NCBI GenBank assembly: GCA_028023455.1
Contig: JAQFVV010012397.1
Span: forward strand, 496,001-560,000
DNA: 64,000 nucleotides
Reading direction: 5' to 3'
Source: Epiperipatus broadwayi
Lineage: Eukaryota; Onychophora; Udeonychophora; Euonychophora; Peripatidae
The notes under the pieces were generated by a model, which saw nothing but the letters and a program-made list of their open reading frames with translations, was not told where the DNA came from and searched no databases. Positions within the stretch are counted from its first letter, which is position 1. Each line of letters starts with the position of its first letter. Both the position numbers and the translations under genes were made by a program. Below are positions 48,791 through 61,931 of the stretch, piece after piece.

Positions 48791-49146
48791 TTAAAACTTT
48801 ACGTGAGATGTTTTGTTCGGGTGGTTGGGAAAAATAAACAGAAACGGTAGGCGAAAATAGGTGAAATAAAGTTAGTGGTAGAATAGAAGTTGATGGAAAG
48901 ATGCAGATAGTTTCAGATCTGTCCATATTTAATGTTTTGATATTCAAAAAGAGTTTATTAATTAGTTCGACGTTCGTAAAATTTTTAAAAAAAGTAAAGA
49001 GTTTAAGTTTGCTTTGTAAAAATAAAATAAAGTTAGCTGTTAAAGATTAAATAAAAAAAACGTTAATAAACAGATTGAAAAGAAAAGTTCAGTTGGTAAT
49101 TTGGAATAAAAAAATTAGATTTAACGGAGCTAAGTTTATTTTGAAA

Positions 49147-50367
49147 ATGGAAGCTAAAGAAGAAAGCGATAGAGAGGCAGGTTGGTAAGAGAGCCCAGTT
49201 TCATTTAAACAACCCCAGATAGTAGAAAAAGAAGAGAGCGAGACACAGACGATGATGAAGATGATGATGAAGTTGATAATAGAAATGAAACAAAATCAGC
49301 AAGCCGAGTTGAAAGAAATACGACAGGAGTTGCTGGAAATGAAACAAAATATAGAAATAAAATGGAGTCAAAAAACAATACTGGAGGAGCTGAGAGCAGA
49401 AATGAAAGGAATGAGACAGGAAATATGGAAGAAAGTCGACAAAAATCAGGCAGCTATAGAAGTCATAGAGAAAGATAGGAATAAAGAGGTTCAGGAAGTT
49501 GAAATAATAAAAGAAGAGATGAAAGAAGTAAAAGATGAGGTACAGCAAGATAGTGTTAGGACAGGTAGTTTAGAAATAAAGATGGTGCAGGTAGAAGGGA
49601 TGTGCAAAGAATGGATAGACATACATAAAACAACACAAGTAGAATTGGAGATGTTAAAGGAAGGAGGAATTCAGAGAGAAATAGATCTGAGGGTTGATGG
49701 TGTTGTCAGAAAATTAGAAAAGATGTTTCAAGGCATAGAGGAAAGTAAGGATAATTTGAAAACAGAAGTGCAACAAACGTGTAGTGATATGATAAAAGGA
49801 CTCGAATATAGGCTATTTGGGATAGAGAATAAACATAGGGTGTTCTATACTGAAGACAAACAGTATGAAACAGAAAATGAATATAGAGAGTCAGGAAGTA
49901 AAAGACAGGAGGGGCCCTCCAGTAGATTCTTGGAAAAACAATTCCTAATAGAAACATTCAAGGCTGAGGTGGGAGAAAGCCCATTAAAACATTTAGAAAC
50001 TTTAGCTAACATGTTGCGTGTCCAAGACTGGCCGGAAAGGGATAAAGTTACAATCGCTAGTAACTACCTTCGAGAAACAGCCTCTGACTGGTGGCACACT
50101 TTATTCACCAAGCCAAGAACATTTGAGGAATATAGGCACACACTTTTAAGAACATTTTGGAGTGAAGCCAGACAGGACGGGATACTCTATAAAATATCCC
50201 ATGAAAGGTATCCCAGCGTCCGCGGTGAAACATACACGCAATTTTTTTTTAGACAAGTAGCGAGACTCAAGGCATTAACGGCGGTGGATTTTGGCAATGT
50301 TACAAGAGAGCCTGTAGACAGGTTCAGAAAATTAGATCATTCTGACCAAACTCTCCATAAGAAGTAA
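49147..50367 (+). CDS. Coiled-coil Gag protein, one early stop codon
   Basis: The parallel copy at 44223 suggests that the original start is the ATG at 49147. Codon 14 is TAA (49186-49188), and the uninterrupted frame from the ATG at 49252 gives 371 aa. Residues 1-210 are charged, heptad-patterned and Glu/Lys-rich, predicted coiled coil (KEIRQELLEMKQN, then VIEKDRNKEV). Residues about 220-350 match a Ty3/gypsy Gag core: FLEKQFLIETFKAE, ETASDWWHTLF, TFEEYRHTLLRTFW, then ARLKAL. There is no zinc knuckle. Gag would assemble the particle that packages the RNA. No enzymes follow, and the 3' LTR begins 456 bp downstream. Whether the shorter protein is used is unknown. Confidence 0.85.
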
Positions 50368-50822
50368 CCGCCTGACCGAGCGTAAATGATATTGATCGGA
50401 CGTGATGCTATAAAAAATAAAAGCGATTTGTAATTGGACTACGAGTTGAGAATAGAAATTTATTTCGATGTAGGTGATAAGCCTGAATGAATTTTGTAAA
50501 TAATATATAATTACAACTATATATGTGTGTGATAAACAATATTACATTTTGATATTTTGAATTCTGTTCGTTTTTATTTAATACAATGTATAGTGGCTAT
50601 AGTAATTGTATTACTTTGTTGTAAATAGTTATTTTAATAGATCGCCAGTATATTCCTGAAAATTTATATTACTTACAAATGATTTAAAATAGTATTCGTT
50701 AGGGTAGTCGGACGGATTTGATTTTTTTTTTAAGTGAGAACAAACTTAGAGAAAACTGGTTAGTGGTAGGCAGAACAAAGTCAACTAAGTTTTTTTTTTT
50801 TTTGTGATGACGGAGAGGCAGT

Positions 50823-52730
50823 TGTAATGGATGTTTAAGACACCATTACAAAAAATTATAGTTTTATAGGGGTGAAGAAAATAAAATAAATTTTATATAA
50901 GGTTTCATTTGTAAAACTTGATTAAACGTTTTTTTTAATGCTTGTACAAATATATATGTATGTGCGTGGGAATTATATTGTAATACCACAGTTATATTTG
51001 TTTTTTTTTTAATTTTAATTTTGAAAAAAAAAAGAAAACTAAGATTATTTTTTTTTGTTAAATTTATGTAAAAGTAAAGTGTACAAATAGATTGCTTTTC
51101 AGATTTGGGGATTTAGATTGATAAGGCTAATTAAAAAGAAAGAAAACAAAAAGAAAAGAATTTTTCATTAGTTAATTCCTAGATCTGTAAAGGGCAACTT
51201 ATTTCGTTAATTAGATAACTATTGTTATCTAGATCGAGAATTTTTAAATTTTAATTAAAAAGAAAAAGTTTGGTAATTGGTTTAAGAGATATGATTCGGA
51301 GATAACAGGCTGAATCAGGCCATTGGTTTATCTTGGACTAGCTTTCAATACTTGCATCAGAGAGAGAATACTTGCACCAGCGCAAAGAGACAGACACCAA
51401 CTCTGACAGGAGAATTGCACGATTCCTGCCAAAATACTTGGAAAGAACGATTCCTGCACATTCTGAAAGCTGATCGGAAATTATTTTACCTAGAATGAAC
51501 ATTAAACCTACAGCAAGAATATTTTCTTTACCATGATGTGCTAAGCTTCTCACCAGGACAGGTTCGGACATCCTGTGCCTCCATTAACTGCCTATAATGC
51601 CATAAGAACCGGCTCCAAAGAAACCACTAACCAACTCGCCCAAGCCCACCGTCAGTGACTCCCGAGCAACGGACTAACCTAAGAAGTCTAGTGCACTAGC
51701 GTTTAACTAAATTATTAAGGTACCTTATGCTCCACAATTTAAATAATTTTGTTGTCTTAGATTTGTTTTTTTTCGTAATATAAATGTTTTTAAAGTTATA
51801 TTTTTTGTAATTCGATTTCGGTGTGCTTGATATTTTTTTTTTTTTAACGAGTGCTAGTTTCAAACCTATTACTGTCCGTCCTATTTAAGTCTTAGTAAGT
51901 AAGATAGTTTATTTATAATCTCACATCCCTTTTATTATAGAAAGCTGTCTGGATATTACAGACTATTTTAATTGACTTCTGGCCCGTGACCCATTTTATT
52001 ATTAGTTCTACTTATGTCGTGAAACTTTATTTATAATAGACTATTAAGAAATATAATAGTTCTTAGTTTTATTTCTTCAAGCTTCCAATTCGTTTATTAG
52101 GGGCACGTACGATCGTTTTAACCCTCTCAATAGGTAGATCGTGAGCTCCTAGCCTGTCTCACTCAGAGGGGGGTCAATCGATTGAAAGTAATAACTTTCA
52201 ACACCCTTTTTATTATTATTAATGTTTTGGAAGCTATCTTCGCATTTCTTCTGTTTTGACATAAGTCTCTTTTCCTAACTATGGGTTATAAGCAGGAAGC
52301 TAACCTCCCTTGTCTGACGTGAGATCACTGTATACTTACTAATACTTCTGCTACTGCCAGTATTTTGCACTCTTTCACACCCAGGAAATCGCTCTCAAAG
52401 CCATATGAATATTTTAGTTTAATTTTGCGAATGTACGTGTAGTACATATTTTAAATGTGCTTTAAAGTTTATTATTTAGATTTATGTTCATTTAATTATA
52501 CTTTTAATAAAATTATTTATTTATTCCTTTACTTAGTTGATTTTGTTTTCTGTTGCTACCTTTCCAACTCACTGAACAAAACATAGATCTCATTTGCTTG
52601 ATTGAGCTAGTCCGGCGCATTCGATTCGCATATCCTGTAACCCCTTAAAAATAAATGTCTAGTTCCAAATTTCGGACTAGTGGAGCCCTGGCGGTCAATT
52701 TATGCGAGTCTAAAGCTTTTGTCCAGTATA
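50823..52730 (+). mobile_element. 3' LTR of the gag-only element
   Basis: 1908 bp, starts with the same TGTAATGG/CCATTACA hairpin and ends GTCCAGTATA. It is preceded by a purine-rich stretch (CGGAGAGGCAG) as a possible polypurine tract. It has a single 213-bp unit. An open frame at 51338-51571 (minus) lies inside the LTR and is not a gene. Confidence 0.88.
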
Positions 52731-52734
52731 ATAC

Positions 52735-53264
52735 AGATCTGACAATAGATAAGTAATTCTGTAATTTGGTGGTTTAAGTTTTGTTCTCAATGCATACATC
52801 AAAGTGAAAAAATATTAAAAAACTGAATGCCTATTTCTTCAGAAAAAAACAGGATTCTCAGCATCCGTGGATTTAAATCTATTCACATATCAATATAAGT
52901 GGAAAATCAAATATTAAAAATATATATTATTTAGCTACAACCAATTCATGTATCATTTCTGTTATTTGATAAAGATAAATAAATAAAAGAATCATGATGA
53001 AGAGTTAGTATTTATTTTCAAAAACTACAAACCAAGTATAATGTCCTCTATTTTTCTTAAATGAACAAATAATGATGACTTCACACATACTTATTACAAT
53101 TCATAAAATGCAATAATGAGTAGGACCAATTGTTCATTAAGCATAACAATCTCAGAAATATTACCAAATTTCCCGTTTATTTTGCTGTAATATCTTATAT
53201 AAATGCAATTTTTCCACTCTACTTAGAACACTTTTTAGCAAAAGACATTTTACTGTACATATAT
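52735..53264. other. AT-rich DNA without recognised genes
   Basis: No repeat or coding structure is seen. The open frame at 53130-53321 runs into the following palindrome and is not supported. Confidence 0.45.
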
Positions 53265-53430
53265 GGATACCCAATCTATGTTTTGACTGCCCGACTGTCC
53301 TCTTCAGAATCATTTTTTTAATTTTTTAAAAGTTTTTAAAAGTTAAAAACTTTTAAAAATTTAAGTAAAAGTAGCTCTGAAGTGGACTGCAGGACAGTTA
53401 AAACATAGATTGTGTACCTTTTAAAACATT
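53265..53430. mobile_element. MITE-like palindrome
   Basis: Arms ACCCAATCTATGTTTTGACTG..GACTGTCC and GGACAGTTAAAACATAGATTGTGT are inverted around an A/T-rich centre. A partial third copy of the right arm ('gacagtcaaaacatagaatgtgta') follows at 53463-53487. Confidence 0.8.
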
Positions 53431-53489
53431 AAAATAAAAATGGCTTTGAACAAGGCTTTATGACAGTCAAAACATAGAATGTGTATGCA

Positions 53490-54170
53490 TATATGTACAG
53501 TAGAAGGTTCATAGCTAAAGCAGTGAAGCATGTTCACTTTACAACTAGAAGTTTCTGGAACCTAAATAACGCAAGGCACACTGTCACAGAACATCTGGAA
53601 GAGTCACTGTATCTACACATGAGGCAAGCTGTAGCGTTATGACTGGAAGTAATACATAAACTTAGAAGGACTCCTGAAATTTCTTACACTAATAGTTTCA
53701 GGGCAAGTGATCATTCTACTAAGCCGACATAATAGGTATATGGTATAGCAAACACTACTGCATATAATCTATAAATAATATGTACTGTGATCCTCAGATA
53801 TTGTATCAGAAATGAAGGCCAAGTTTTGTGATGACATATTATTAAAAAAAATCCTAATAAGTAAACTTTATTGCCAGGTAATAATTGTTTATGAAACTAA
53901 TTAGTCATTTTTAAATGATTAGTATAATATCCATAGTTTTAAAATTAGTCTTTAAATATAATTTCATAATGTATAAGCATTATAAGTAACTCTTATAATT
54001 TTAAAATTTTGATATAAAGTTATTACTTACTTAAAATATTAATGAGTTGAATTGTTAGAGTAATAAAGCTGGAATCATCTTAGTTTAGTTGTTATATTGA
54101 ATCACATTAGAGTATCAAAGAGGAAATTTTAAAAATGAGTTAAAAAAGAAACTGTTAATTATTTTAAACC
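53490..54170. other. AT-rich DNA without recognised genes
   Basis: A slightly GC-richer patch at 53505-53700 shows no recognised motif. The rest is featureless to me. Confidence 0.4.
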
Positions 54171-54175
54171 AACAA

Positions 54176-54358
54176 AGAATAAGTTTTGAAAGAAAAAAGA
54201 AAAAGAAAAAAATAAACTGTCAGATAATTGTCTCTCAGCTTTACAGATAAAGACATTCTACCAACAAGAATAAGTTTTGAAAGAAAATAGAAAAAGAAAA
54301 AAATGAACTGTCAGATAATTGTCTCTCAGCTTTACAGATAAAGACATTCTACCAACAA
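54176..54358. repeat. 91-bp tandem duplication
   Basis: Two almost identical units ('aagttttgaaagaaaa', 'aactgtcagataattgtc', 'tctcagctttacagataaag') follow each other directly. Near-identity indicates a recent event. Confidence 0.95.
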
Positions 54359-55553
54359 CCAGTGGTATCCACAACTGTAGATATTCCAGTAGATAAGAAG
54401 GCCATCCAAGAATTCTCACACATCTGAAAATTCAAATAGATTACGGAAACCAAGAAATACCCCTGGTCAATCCTAAGACACCAAGACACTACAACCTCGC
54501 ACTTGTCTCATGTCTCCACTCTTTGGATTCAAATAAACATCTAGAAACTGCAATACAAAGAGAGAATTCTGAAATCTATGAAAAAGTATCCATTTGTCTA
54601 TTAACATGCCCACAAAAAGAAAAAAAAAGAAGAAAAAAAAGAGGGGAGAGAAAGAAAACCAACTGCAATATTAAAGCAAATTGTCTATAAAGAAATGCAG
54701 ACTGTAAACTGACCATTCTTGTCCCAAGACCCATGTGATCATCATTATCGATGTAAAAATTCCAAGCCTGAGCTTAAAAAAAAAATTTTCTGAATAACCA
54801 CTGTAATCTATATCTATGCATATCAGACAATACATCCTACTTAAAAGTTAGTAAACTAACTGAGATGATTTCTCCATGCAAAGAAGTGTCTGGTAATATC
54901 AAACTTTTTCTCAATAACTCCTAATTTTTTTTTAATGCCCATCCTCTGTTCTTTCTCTCTCCCAAAGTGTTAAAATAAGCATCATTTATTAAAGGGGGGG
55001 GGGACTTTTCAATAATGCTTGATATTGATTATATCCATAGTATATTATTTTTTAATATTAATATTAAATGTAACCACTGATATACATATGTATTTATAAA
55101 ATGTTGCTCGTTTTTTGTTTATTAATTTTGGTATCATGACAAAAGGGGTTATTTTATTGTAATTATTCTTATATATATATATATGAAAATTGAATACATG
55201 ATTTCGTAATAGTAGAAAATAACATTCACACAATACTATCTGTATGCACGGGTGTGGAATGTGTATAAATGCGCAAACCTAGAAAGAGAAGAAAGATAGC
55301 AATTTATTATAATGAAAAATAAATTTAAAGTAATTAATAAACTAGTTTAATAATGGACTGGATGGATGAAAAGGATGATTAGAAACAAATCTATTACTAG
55401 ACACTCATGTCTTTATAATTTAGGGAAACTATTGGTACTTACCTTTTCAATATTCTATATTTATTTTATGTGTTATATACGATACAGGTATGTGTGTGCT
55501 GTGCTTAGGTTATTTATGAAATCTAAATTTTCTATAATCTGAAACATCTCTAT
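54359..55553. other. No recognised genes
   Basis: GC-richer text at 54360-54560 has no open frame of note. An A/G-rich run lies at 54618-54660, a G-run at about 54993, and a TA microsatellite near 55172. Confidence 0.4.
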
Positions 55554-56974
55554 TGTAACGATCCAGAAAAGGTAGACTTACGTAAACTGTACTACAGAGC
55601 GCCATCTAGGCATTTGAACCTAGAAAAATTTATAGAGTAGGCAGATGCGTAAGTCAAAAAAAAAAACAATTTTTTTTTTTTTTTGTATCCGGTCGTTAGC
55701 CCATGTCACCAGCTCAGTGGAATAGCAGAGATTTAATAATATAATATAAGAGTATATATATATAAAAGAATAAAATAAGCCACTGCCAGTAATTAACATA
55801 CAAACATTTATTTATGCACATATATATAAGATTTAAAATTATTTTAGTATTAGTTTTACATTTTAACATTTAACATTATTTTTAACTTTACCTTAGATTT
55901 TAATTTACATTTTAATTTCTATTATATTATAAGTTTACATTTTAATTAAGTTCGCACAGATGGGATTATAAAAGCTTGTTTTAATATGTTGCTATAGATC
56001 GGTTACATAGATTTCAACGGTCAAAAACATTTCAAAATAAACATAAACGATCAAAATACAAAATTATTGATTACTGACAATTGCATAGGGAAATATAAGA
56101 AACCCTCTAGTATTCACCATAAGATACTTGCATTGTCACCAATAACTTAAAAGACATCCGAATAAATACATTATAGATACTCACCGTAAGGTATCATTAT
56201 TTATCGAATGTCTATATATTTTGATCAAATATGAAAACCCAAAACATACTTAACCGATAACCAATCCATGCAAGCGTCTATAAACAACTTAAATTTAATG
56301 CATTTTTATTTAGGGTCGAGTATGAATAGACTACATAGATTTGCATTTGAAAATAAAATATTCTATCCCTATTTAACCCTAGGCTAAAATTTGCAGTCAA
56401 ACTGGCCTCAATTCATCTGATATATCGATGTATTCAATGTAATACGGAATACGGCAGCACCAAAAAGATTAAGAGAAGACATTGACCCTCATCAGATAGG
56501 AATATTACATTATCTAATGAGAAGAACAATAAAAAAAAAAACTCCATAGAAAGGAACTGTGTTCTCCGTCTTATAATTCCTTCCATAGGCAAATGGGTGA
56601 GTGCGGCGTATATATAAACGATTCCGCCAGTAGCGAATCTCCGACTACATCTACTAACTACATCAATATATCCAATCCATTGACCCAATTTAACAACGAA
56701 ACAAATAACCTAAGATTACCCTCCCCTAATATAACTTTACAAATCTATACAGCCATTCACGCCCGACTTAAGTTTAACATTTATATAATTAATTTAACGA
56801 AAAACAAAAATCATGATAAAACTTAAAGAACAAAAAATAAATAAATAAATGGAAATAATTTTAAATATATATATAAAAAAAGAAATACATCAAATAACAT
56901 TATTAATAAATTAAGTTGGTCAGATAGGATAATATTGCAATCATTTAAATCTGGAAAGTTTTAATTTAATGTTC

Positions 56975-58534
56975 ATTATTGAAGCAATGGATCTGAAGTC
57001 CAATCCATGCTTCACATCTTCCTATAAACTTGATTAATATTGTAGACCTAAATTAAGTTTATAGTCCAATATCAGCAGGGTTTTGCATTAGAGTTAAAAA
57101 TAATTATGCTTATTAAACGTGTATTACATTTAAATATTTTGTTTTAAATAAATTTCATTCTATTAATAAAAATTGCTTAACCTATTAGTCAAACATATAT
57201 ATATATATACATCTAGCGTATATATATATATGAGTTAATGCAAAATTCTGCTGAAATAAAATGCTTATTCTACTATAAAAAAATAATAATATATTGTTGT
57301 TAAAATTTTGTTAAAATATTTAGTATGATTTGATTTTGAGATAAGCCTGCCAACATTTTCTAAAAGAATGTATAGTTTTAATTAGTGAGCCATTCAAGTG
57401 TAATTAAAGATGGCCTTCTCTTTCTTTCTTTTTAATTAAGAGAATTCAAACTTTGAAGTAAGAAAGTTAGAGTAAAAAAGTTAAAGTTATTTTTAGAAAG
57501 TGTTGCTTTGAAACAAAGGAGCATGGGGAGGCTTATCAAGATCTCAGATCATACAAACAATAGAAGGTAGCTGACAGAGAGGGTATAAATAGAAGGGAGA
57601 ACAAAAGATTGATTATTCAGATTTTTCCTTTTGAAGGATTCAGTTGATTCTGATTTTCCTTGTGAAGGTGATTCTTTCAGAGTTTGCTATTGCAAGATTG
57701 ATTCAGATTTTGCTATTGCAAGGTGCATTCAGATTTCTCTTAGGAGAACTCTGTCAGATTTTGTTCGTGATTTTATTCCCAAAAGTCTACAACTGTTGTC
57801 TACAAATCATGAAGAAGTTTGAACCTGCTCAAGCTAAAAATCATATAAGTTTGATATCTAGGCAAATAAATAGCTTTGCCTATCGCCGAGGTTCCGGAAT
57901 ACCATTCAAAATGCCTTAATATCCACTCAATGGTCATCTGAACTCTGTGCCGTGTCTGGAGAACTTTTCGTGAAACCATACTACATATTTTCATTGTCCG
58001 GACAACTACATCTCGACGGTCGGATCAAGCCACGAACGCCGTAGGGAACATGACCAAGGAAAAAGGACGGTAATCATATCTCCTCTATTGAACTATTTCT
58101 TATGCTACCTTTTGTTCATTTTTTTTCTAATTGCTTCAGTGAATTGATATGTATTTGCTATGTAACCATTTTTATTAGACTAACCTTAAATATATATATT
58201 GTGTGATCATCTATCTATATGTAACCTTTTTCCCTTCGCTATTCTTCCTTACTAACCAGTGTAAATATTTAGTATTCCATTGCGGTTAAGTTTAATAGTT
58301 AATTTTTGTTCATTTAAAATCTCTTTCCAATTTTATTTATGTTTGTTAATTAAATACGAGTCAGTTGCTTTTGTGTGCCAACTTGATCTCTTTGATAACG
58401 CCTCTTTTGTCCGCCATTAGCTTATCACGTATATCTGATTTAGCTATATATGTTTTAAATAATTTTTAAACACTGTTTTTAGCGCAAAGCAATTAGAATT
58501 GCTTGGCGAAAGATTCTTTTTTGTTATCGTACTG
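56975..58534 (+). repeat. X repeat, plus copy
   Basis: 1.56 kb, from 'tgaagcaatggatctgaag' to 'gttatcgtac'. It is the inverted partner of 59075-60624 over its whole length, though diverged. It contains TATAAATA at 57584-57591 with a leader at 57600-58075 rich in 'tcagattt' phrases (open frames 57631-57822 and 57644-57919). It also has 'tgtccggacaac' and a possible splice donor (AAGGACG|GTAATC) at about 58070. Confidence 0.88.
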
Positions 58535-59074
58535 TGACAGTCAGATGATGTGTGTAGATTTAACCCAGTTCGAATACTAGGCGAAAGTACCTCAAAGCCA
58601 ACCATACGCGAGATATAAATCAAGAATACTTATGACCTCTGCCCATTCGCCTGTTCTCGAGGCCTGATCACAAACAAACAACACCATCTGAGCCATGCAT
58701 AAATTATTTTTCAACCGGCCACAAAGCTTAGCAACAGCGGTAGAGACATGGACGGGAAATCCTAAAGAGCTAAAAGCTAAATGTGTAAAGTACATAAAAA
58801 GATGTGTTGGGGTTTGCGTTTTGCATGCCTGGATCATTGAAAAGTAAAAATAAAGCATTTAATATAACTAAGAAACTCAAGTTTTGATGATTAAATAATG
58901 TTTAATTAATGGCTTTAAAATATGAATAAGGCTTTAATGGGCCTCCGCTATTCCCCTAAATTACTGCAACAAACTAATTAGACAATAAAAAGAAAACAAG
59001 TTAATAGGTTTGCGGTCAAATTCTTTTCTTCCCAATTTTATAAAAAAAAAATTCCAACTCGATCTTCTCGATAA
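58535..59074 (-). repeat. A repeat, minus copy
   Basis: Starts TGTGACAGTCAG and ends CTCGATAAAGTAC. It is the reverse complement of 60625-61168 with many substitutions. GTAC stands at both of its ends, as if inserted into the centre of an X+/X- palindrome (tatcGTACgata). Confidence 0.85.
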
Positions 59075-60624
59075 AGTACGATAGATAATAAAAACCTTTC
59101 GCAAAGCATTTCTTATGGCTTTGCGCTAAAAACCGTGTTTAAAATTGACTTAGAATGTATATAGCTAAATCAAATATACGTGATAAGCAAATGGCGGACA
59201 AAAAGAGGTGTTATCAAAGAGATCAAGTTGGCACACAAAGGAAACTGACTTGGATTTAATTAACAACATAAATAAAATTGGAAAGAGATTTCAAATGACA
59301 AAAAGTTAACTATTAAATTTAACCGCAACGAAATACTAAATATTTACAAAGGTTAGTAAGGAAGAATAGCGAAGGTAAAAGGGTTACATATAGCTAGATG
59401 ATCCCAAAATATATTTAAGGTTAATTCATAAAAGGTTTACATAGCAAAGACATATATTTCAATACAACAATAAAACAATATGAATCAAAAGTAGCATACG
59501 AGATAGTTAATATAGTAGATACGATACCGTCCTTTTTCCGTGATGTTCCCTACGGCGTCCGTGGCTTGATCCGACCGACGATAGGTGTTTGTCCGGACAA
59601 TGAAAATATGAAGTATGGCTTCCATGAAAAGTTCTCCAGACACGGCATAGAGTTCATATGGTTATTGATTGGATGTTAAGGCATTTTTGGATGGTATTTA
59701 GGAACCTCGGCGATAGGCAAAGCTATGATTTGCCTAGCCAAGCATATCCATTTTCCTCAAAATACGGTTGGTTTTAACTGGAGCAGGTTCCAACTTCTCC
59801 ATTGTTTGAAAATGACAGCTGTATAACTTTATTTTGAAGCACAAGCTAAATGTGAAGCAAAATCTGACGGATTTCTCCCAAGAGAAATCTGAATACACTT
59901 TCCAGAAAACTTGGAAATAAAACAGCAAGAAAACTCTTAATAAATCGCCTTCACAAGCAAAATCAGAATCAAATGACTCCTTCAAAAAGAAAAATCTGAA
60001 TAATCATCTCTTTTGTTCTCCCTACTATTTATACTTTCTCTGCCAGCTACCTTCCATTGTTTGTATGATCTGAGATCTTGATAAGCCTCCCCATGCTCCT
60101 TTGTTTCAAAGCAACACGTTCTAAAAATAACTTCAATTTTTTACTCCAACTTTCTTACTTTAAAGTTGGAATTCTATTAATTAAAAAGCAAGAAAGAAAA
60201 TGCCATCTTTAATTAGACTTGAACGGCTCACTAATTAAAATATACATTCTTTCAGAAATGTTGGTGGGCTTATCTCAAAATCAAATCATACTAAATATTT
60301 TAATAAAATTTGAACAACAATATATTATTATTTTACAATAGAATAAGCATTTTATTTCAGCAGAATTTTGCATTAACTCATATATATACGCTAGATGTAT
60401 ATATATGTTTGATTAACAGGTTAAGCAATTTTTATCAATAGAATGAAATTTATTTAAAATAAAATATTTAACTGCAATACACATTTAATAAGCATAATTA
60501 TTTTTAACTTTAATGCAAAACCCTGCTGATATTGAACTATAAACTTAATTTAGGTCTACAATACTAATTAAGTTTATAGGAAGATGTGAAGCATGGATCG
60601 GACTTCAGATCCATTGCTTCAGTA
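59075..60624 (-). repeat. X repeat, minus copy
   Basis: Inverted partner of 56975-58534. TATAAATA on the minus strand is at 60026-60033, again followed by a leader with 'tcagattt' phrases (open frame 59734-59985, minus). Orientation agrees with the unit's minus orientation, so this is probably the native copy. Confidence 0.88.
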
Positions 60625-61168
60625 CTTTATCGAGAAGATCGAGTTGACAATTTTTAATAAAATTGGGAAGAAAAGATTTAGACCGCAAACCTATTAATCT
60701 GTTTTGATTGTCTAATTAGTTTGTTTCAGTAATTTAGGGGAATAGCGGAGGCCATTAAATCATTATTCCTATTTTAAAGTCATTAATTAAAGATCTATTA
60801 TTTAACTAACAAGCTTGACTTTTGCTAAATTTGTTATAAATGCTTTATTTTACTTTTCAATGATCCAGGCACGCATAACGCAAAACACATATTTCTTAGT
60901 ACTTTTGCACATTTAACTATTTAGCTCCTTAGGATTTCCCGTCCATGTCTCTACCGCTGTTGCTAAGCTTTGTGGCCGGTTGAAAAATAATTTATGTGTG
61001 GCTCAGATGGTGTTGTTGGTTCGTAAATTAGCCTCGAGAATAGGCGAAATAGGGCAGAGGTTATAGTATTCTTGATTTAATATCTCGCGTATGGGTGGCT
61101 TCGAGGTACTTTCGCTTAGGATTCGAACTAGGTTAAACCAGCATACATAATCTGACTGTCACATTATT
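60625..61168 (+). repeat. A repeat, plus copy
   Basis: Starts GTACTTTATCGAGAAG and ends CTGACTGTCACA. It is the inverted partner of 58535-59074. It is continuous with the 61169-61957 flank of the unit, so it is probably the native copy. Confidence 0.85.
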
Positions 61169-61931
61169 TATAAAGTTCTTACGGTTTAAAACAGTTCCTC
61201 TTTATCTGTTGCTTGTCATGAACGTGAATTCCCACGCCGTCCTAAGATTGGTATTCTGTTGGCCGATTTATTTATCCATCCGGAGGTTTTTGCTTTAACT
61301 GGTCCTCAATGTAGAAAAACGATAGTTCATTTCTCTTTCTTTCCTAGCAAAACTGAAGGGATTGAATCGTGCGTCTTTTTCAATCCCTTCTCCTTCACTT
61401 CCGCACTAACACATATCTCTCTCATCGTAATTAATCATAATCACTCCCTAATAATTTCCAAACTTGTCCTTTTATATTTCTTTGAAAGATTGACTTAACA
61501 TTACGTCATCGATGTGATGATCCTTTTCGTTGAGATCCGATTTCCCAATGGATTTATTTCATTTGCTAAAAGTTTCTATTGTTTTCCTATCTGACCGATG
61601 TTTTTACATTTAAATGCCCAAGGCTGGTTTACATTTGACTAATTAAATTTATCATTTCCATTTCTGATTAATTAACCTGTTTTCCAAATCAAAGATCTAT
61701 TTAAAGATAAATTTAAAGATATAATTTTATCTCCAAATCTTTTTAAAATTTAGTTTTAAAATACTTTTTCTTTAATAAAGTTTTATTTTAATAATTTTTC
61801 ATTATCTGTGCGATTTAATATATACGAGTTTAAGATGATATTTAATTTCAATTTTTAATTCTTAAAGAAAATTTTTAAATGCGAACTTTTTAATTTACTT
61901 TCATGTTTAATAAATAAAAACAAACAAACAA

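Larger units (their letters stand above)
46418..52730 (+). mobile_element. Gag-only LTR retrotransposon, ATAC-flanked
   Basis: Two long LTRs (46418-48748 and 50823-52730) enclose about 2.07 kb with only a gag frame. ATAC flanks the element (46414-46417, 52731-52734). There is no protease, reverse transcriptase or integrase, so it must borrow them. The layout resembles plant terminal-repeat elements with a GAG domain (TR-GAG). The LTRs differ by few substitutions, so the insertion is fairly young. Confidence 0.88.

Noticed and set aside
49201-49548. Phe/Leu-rich minus-strand open frame
   Set aside because: Antisense shadow of the coiled-coil gag; the hydrophobicity is the complement of AAA/GAA codons.
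61259-61498. 79-aa plus-strand open frame
   Set aside because: Lies within the CTAT-flanked unit in antisense to its inferred orientation, and has no recognisable domain.
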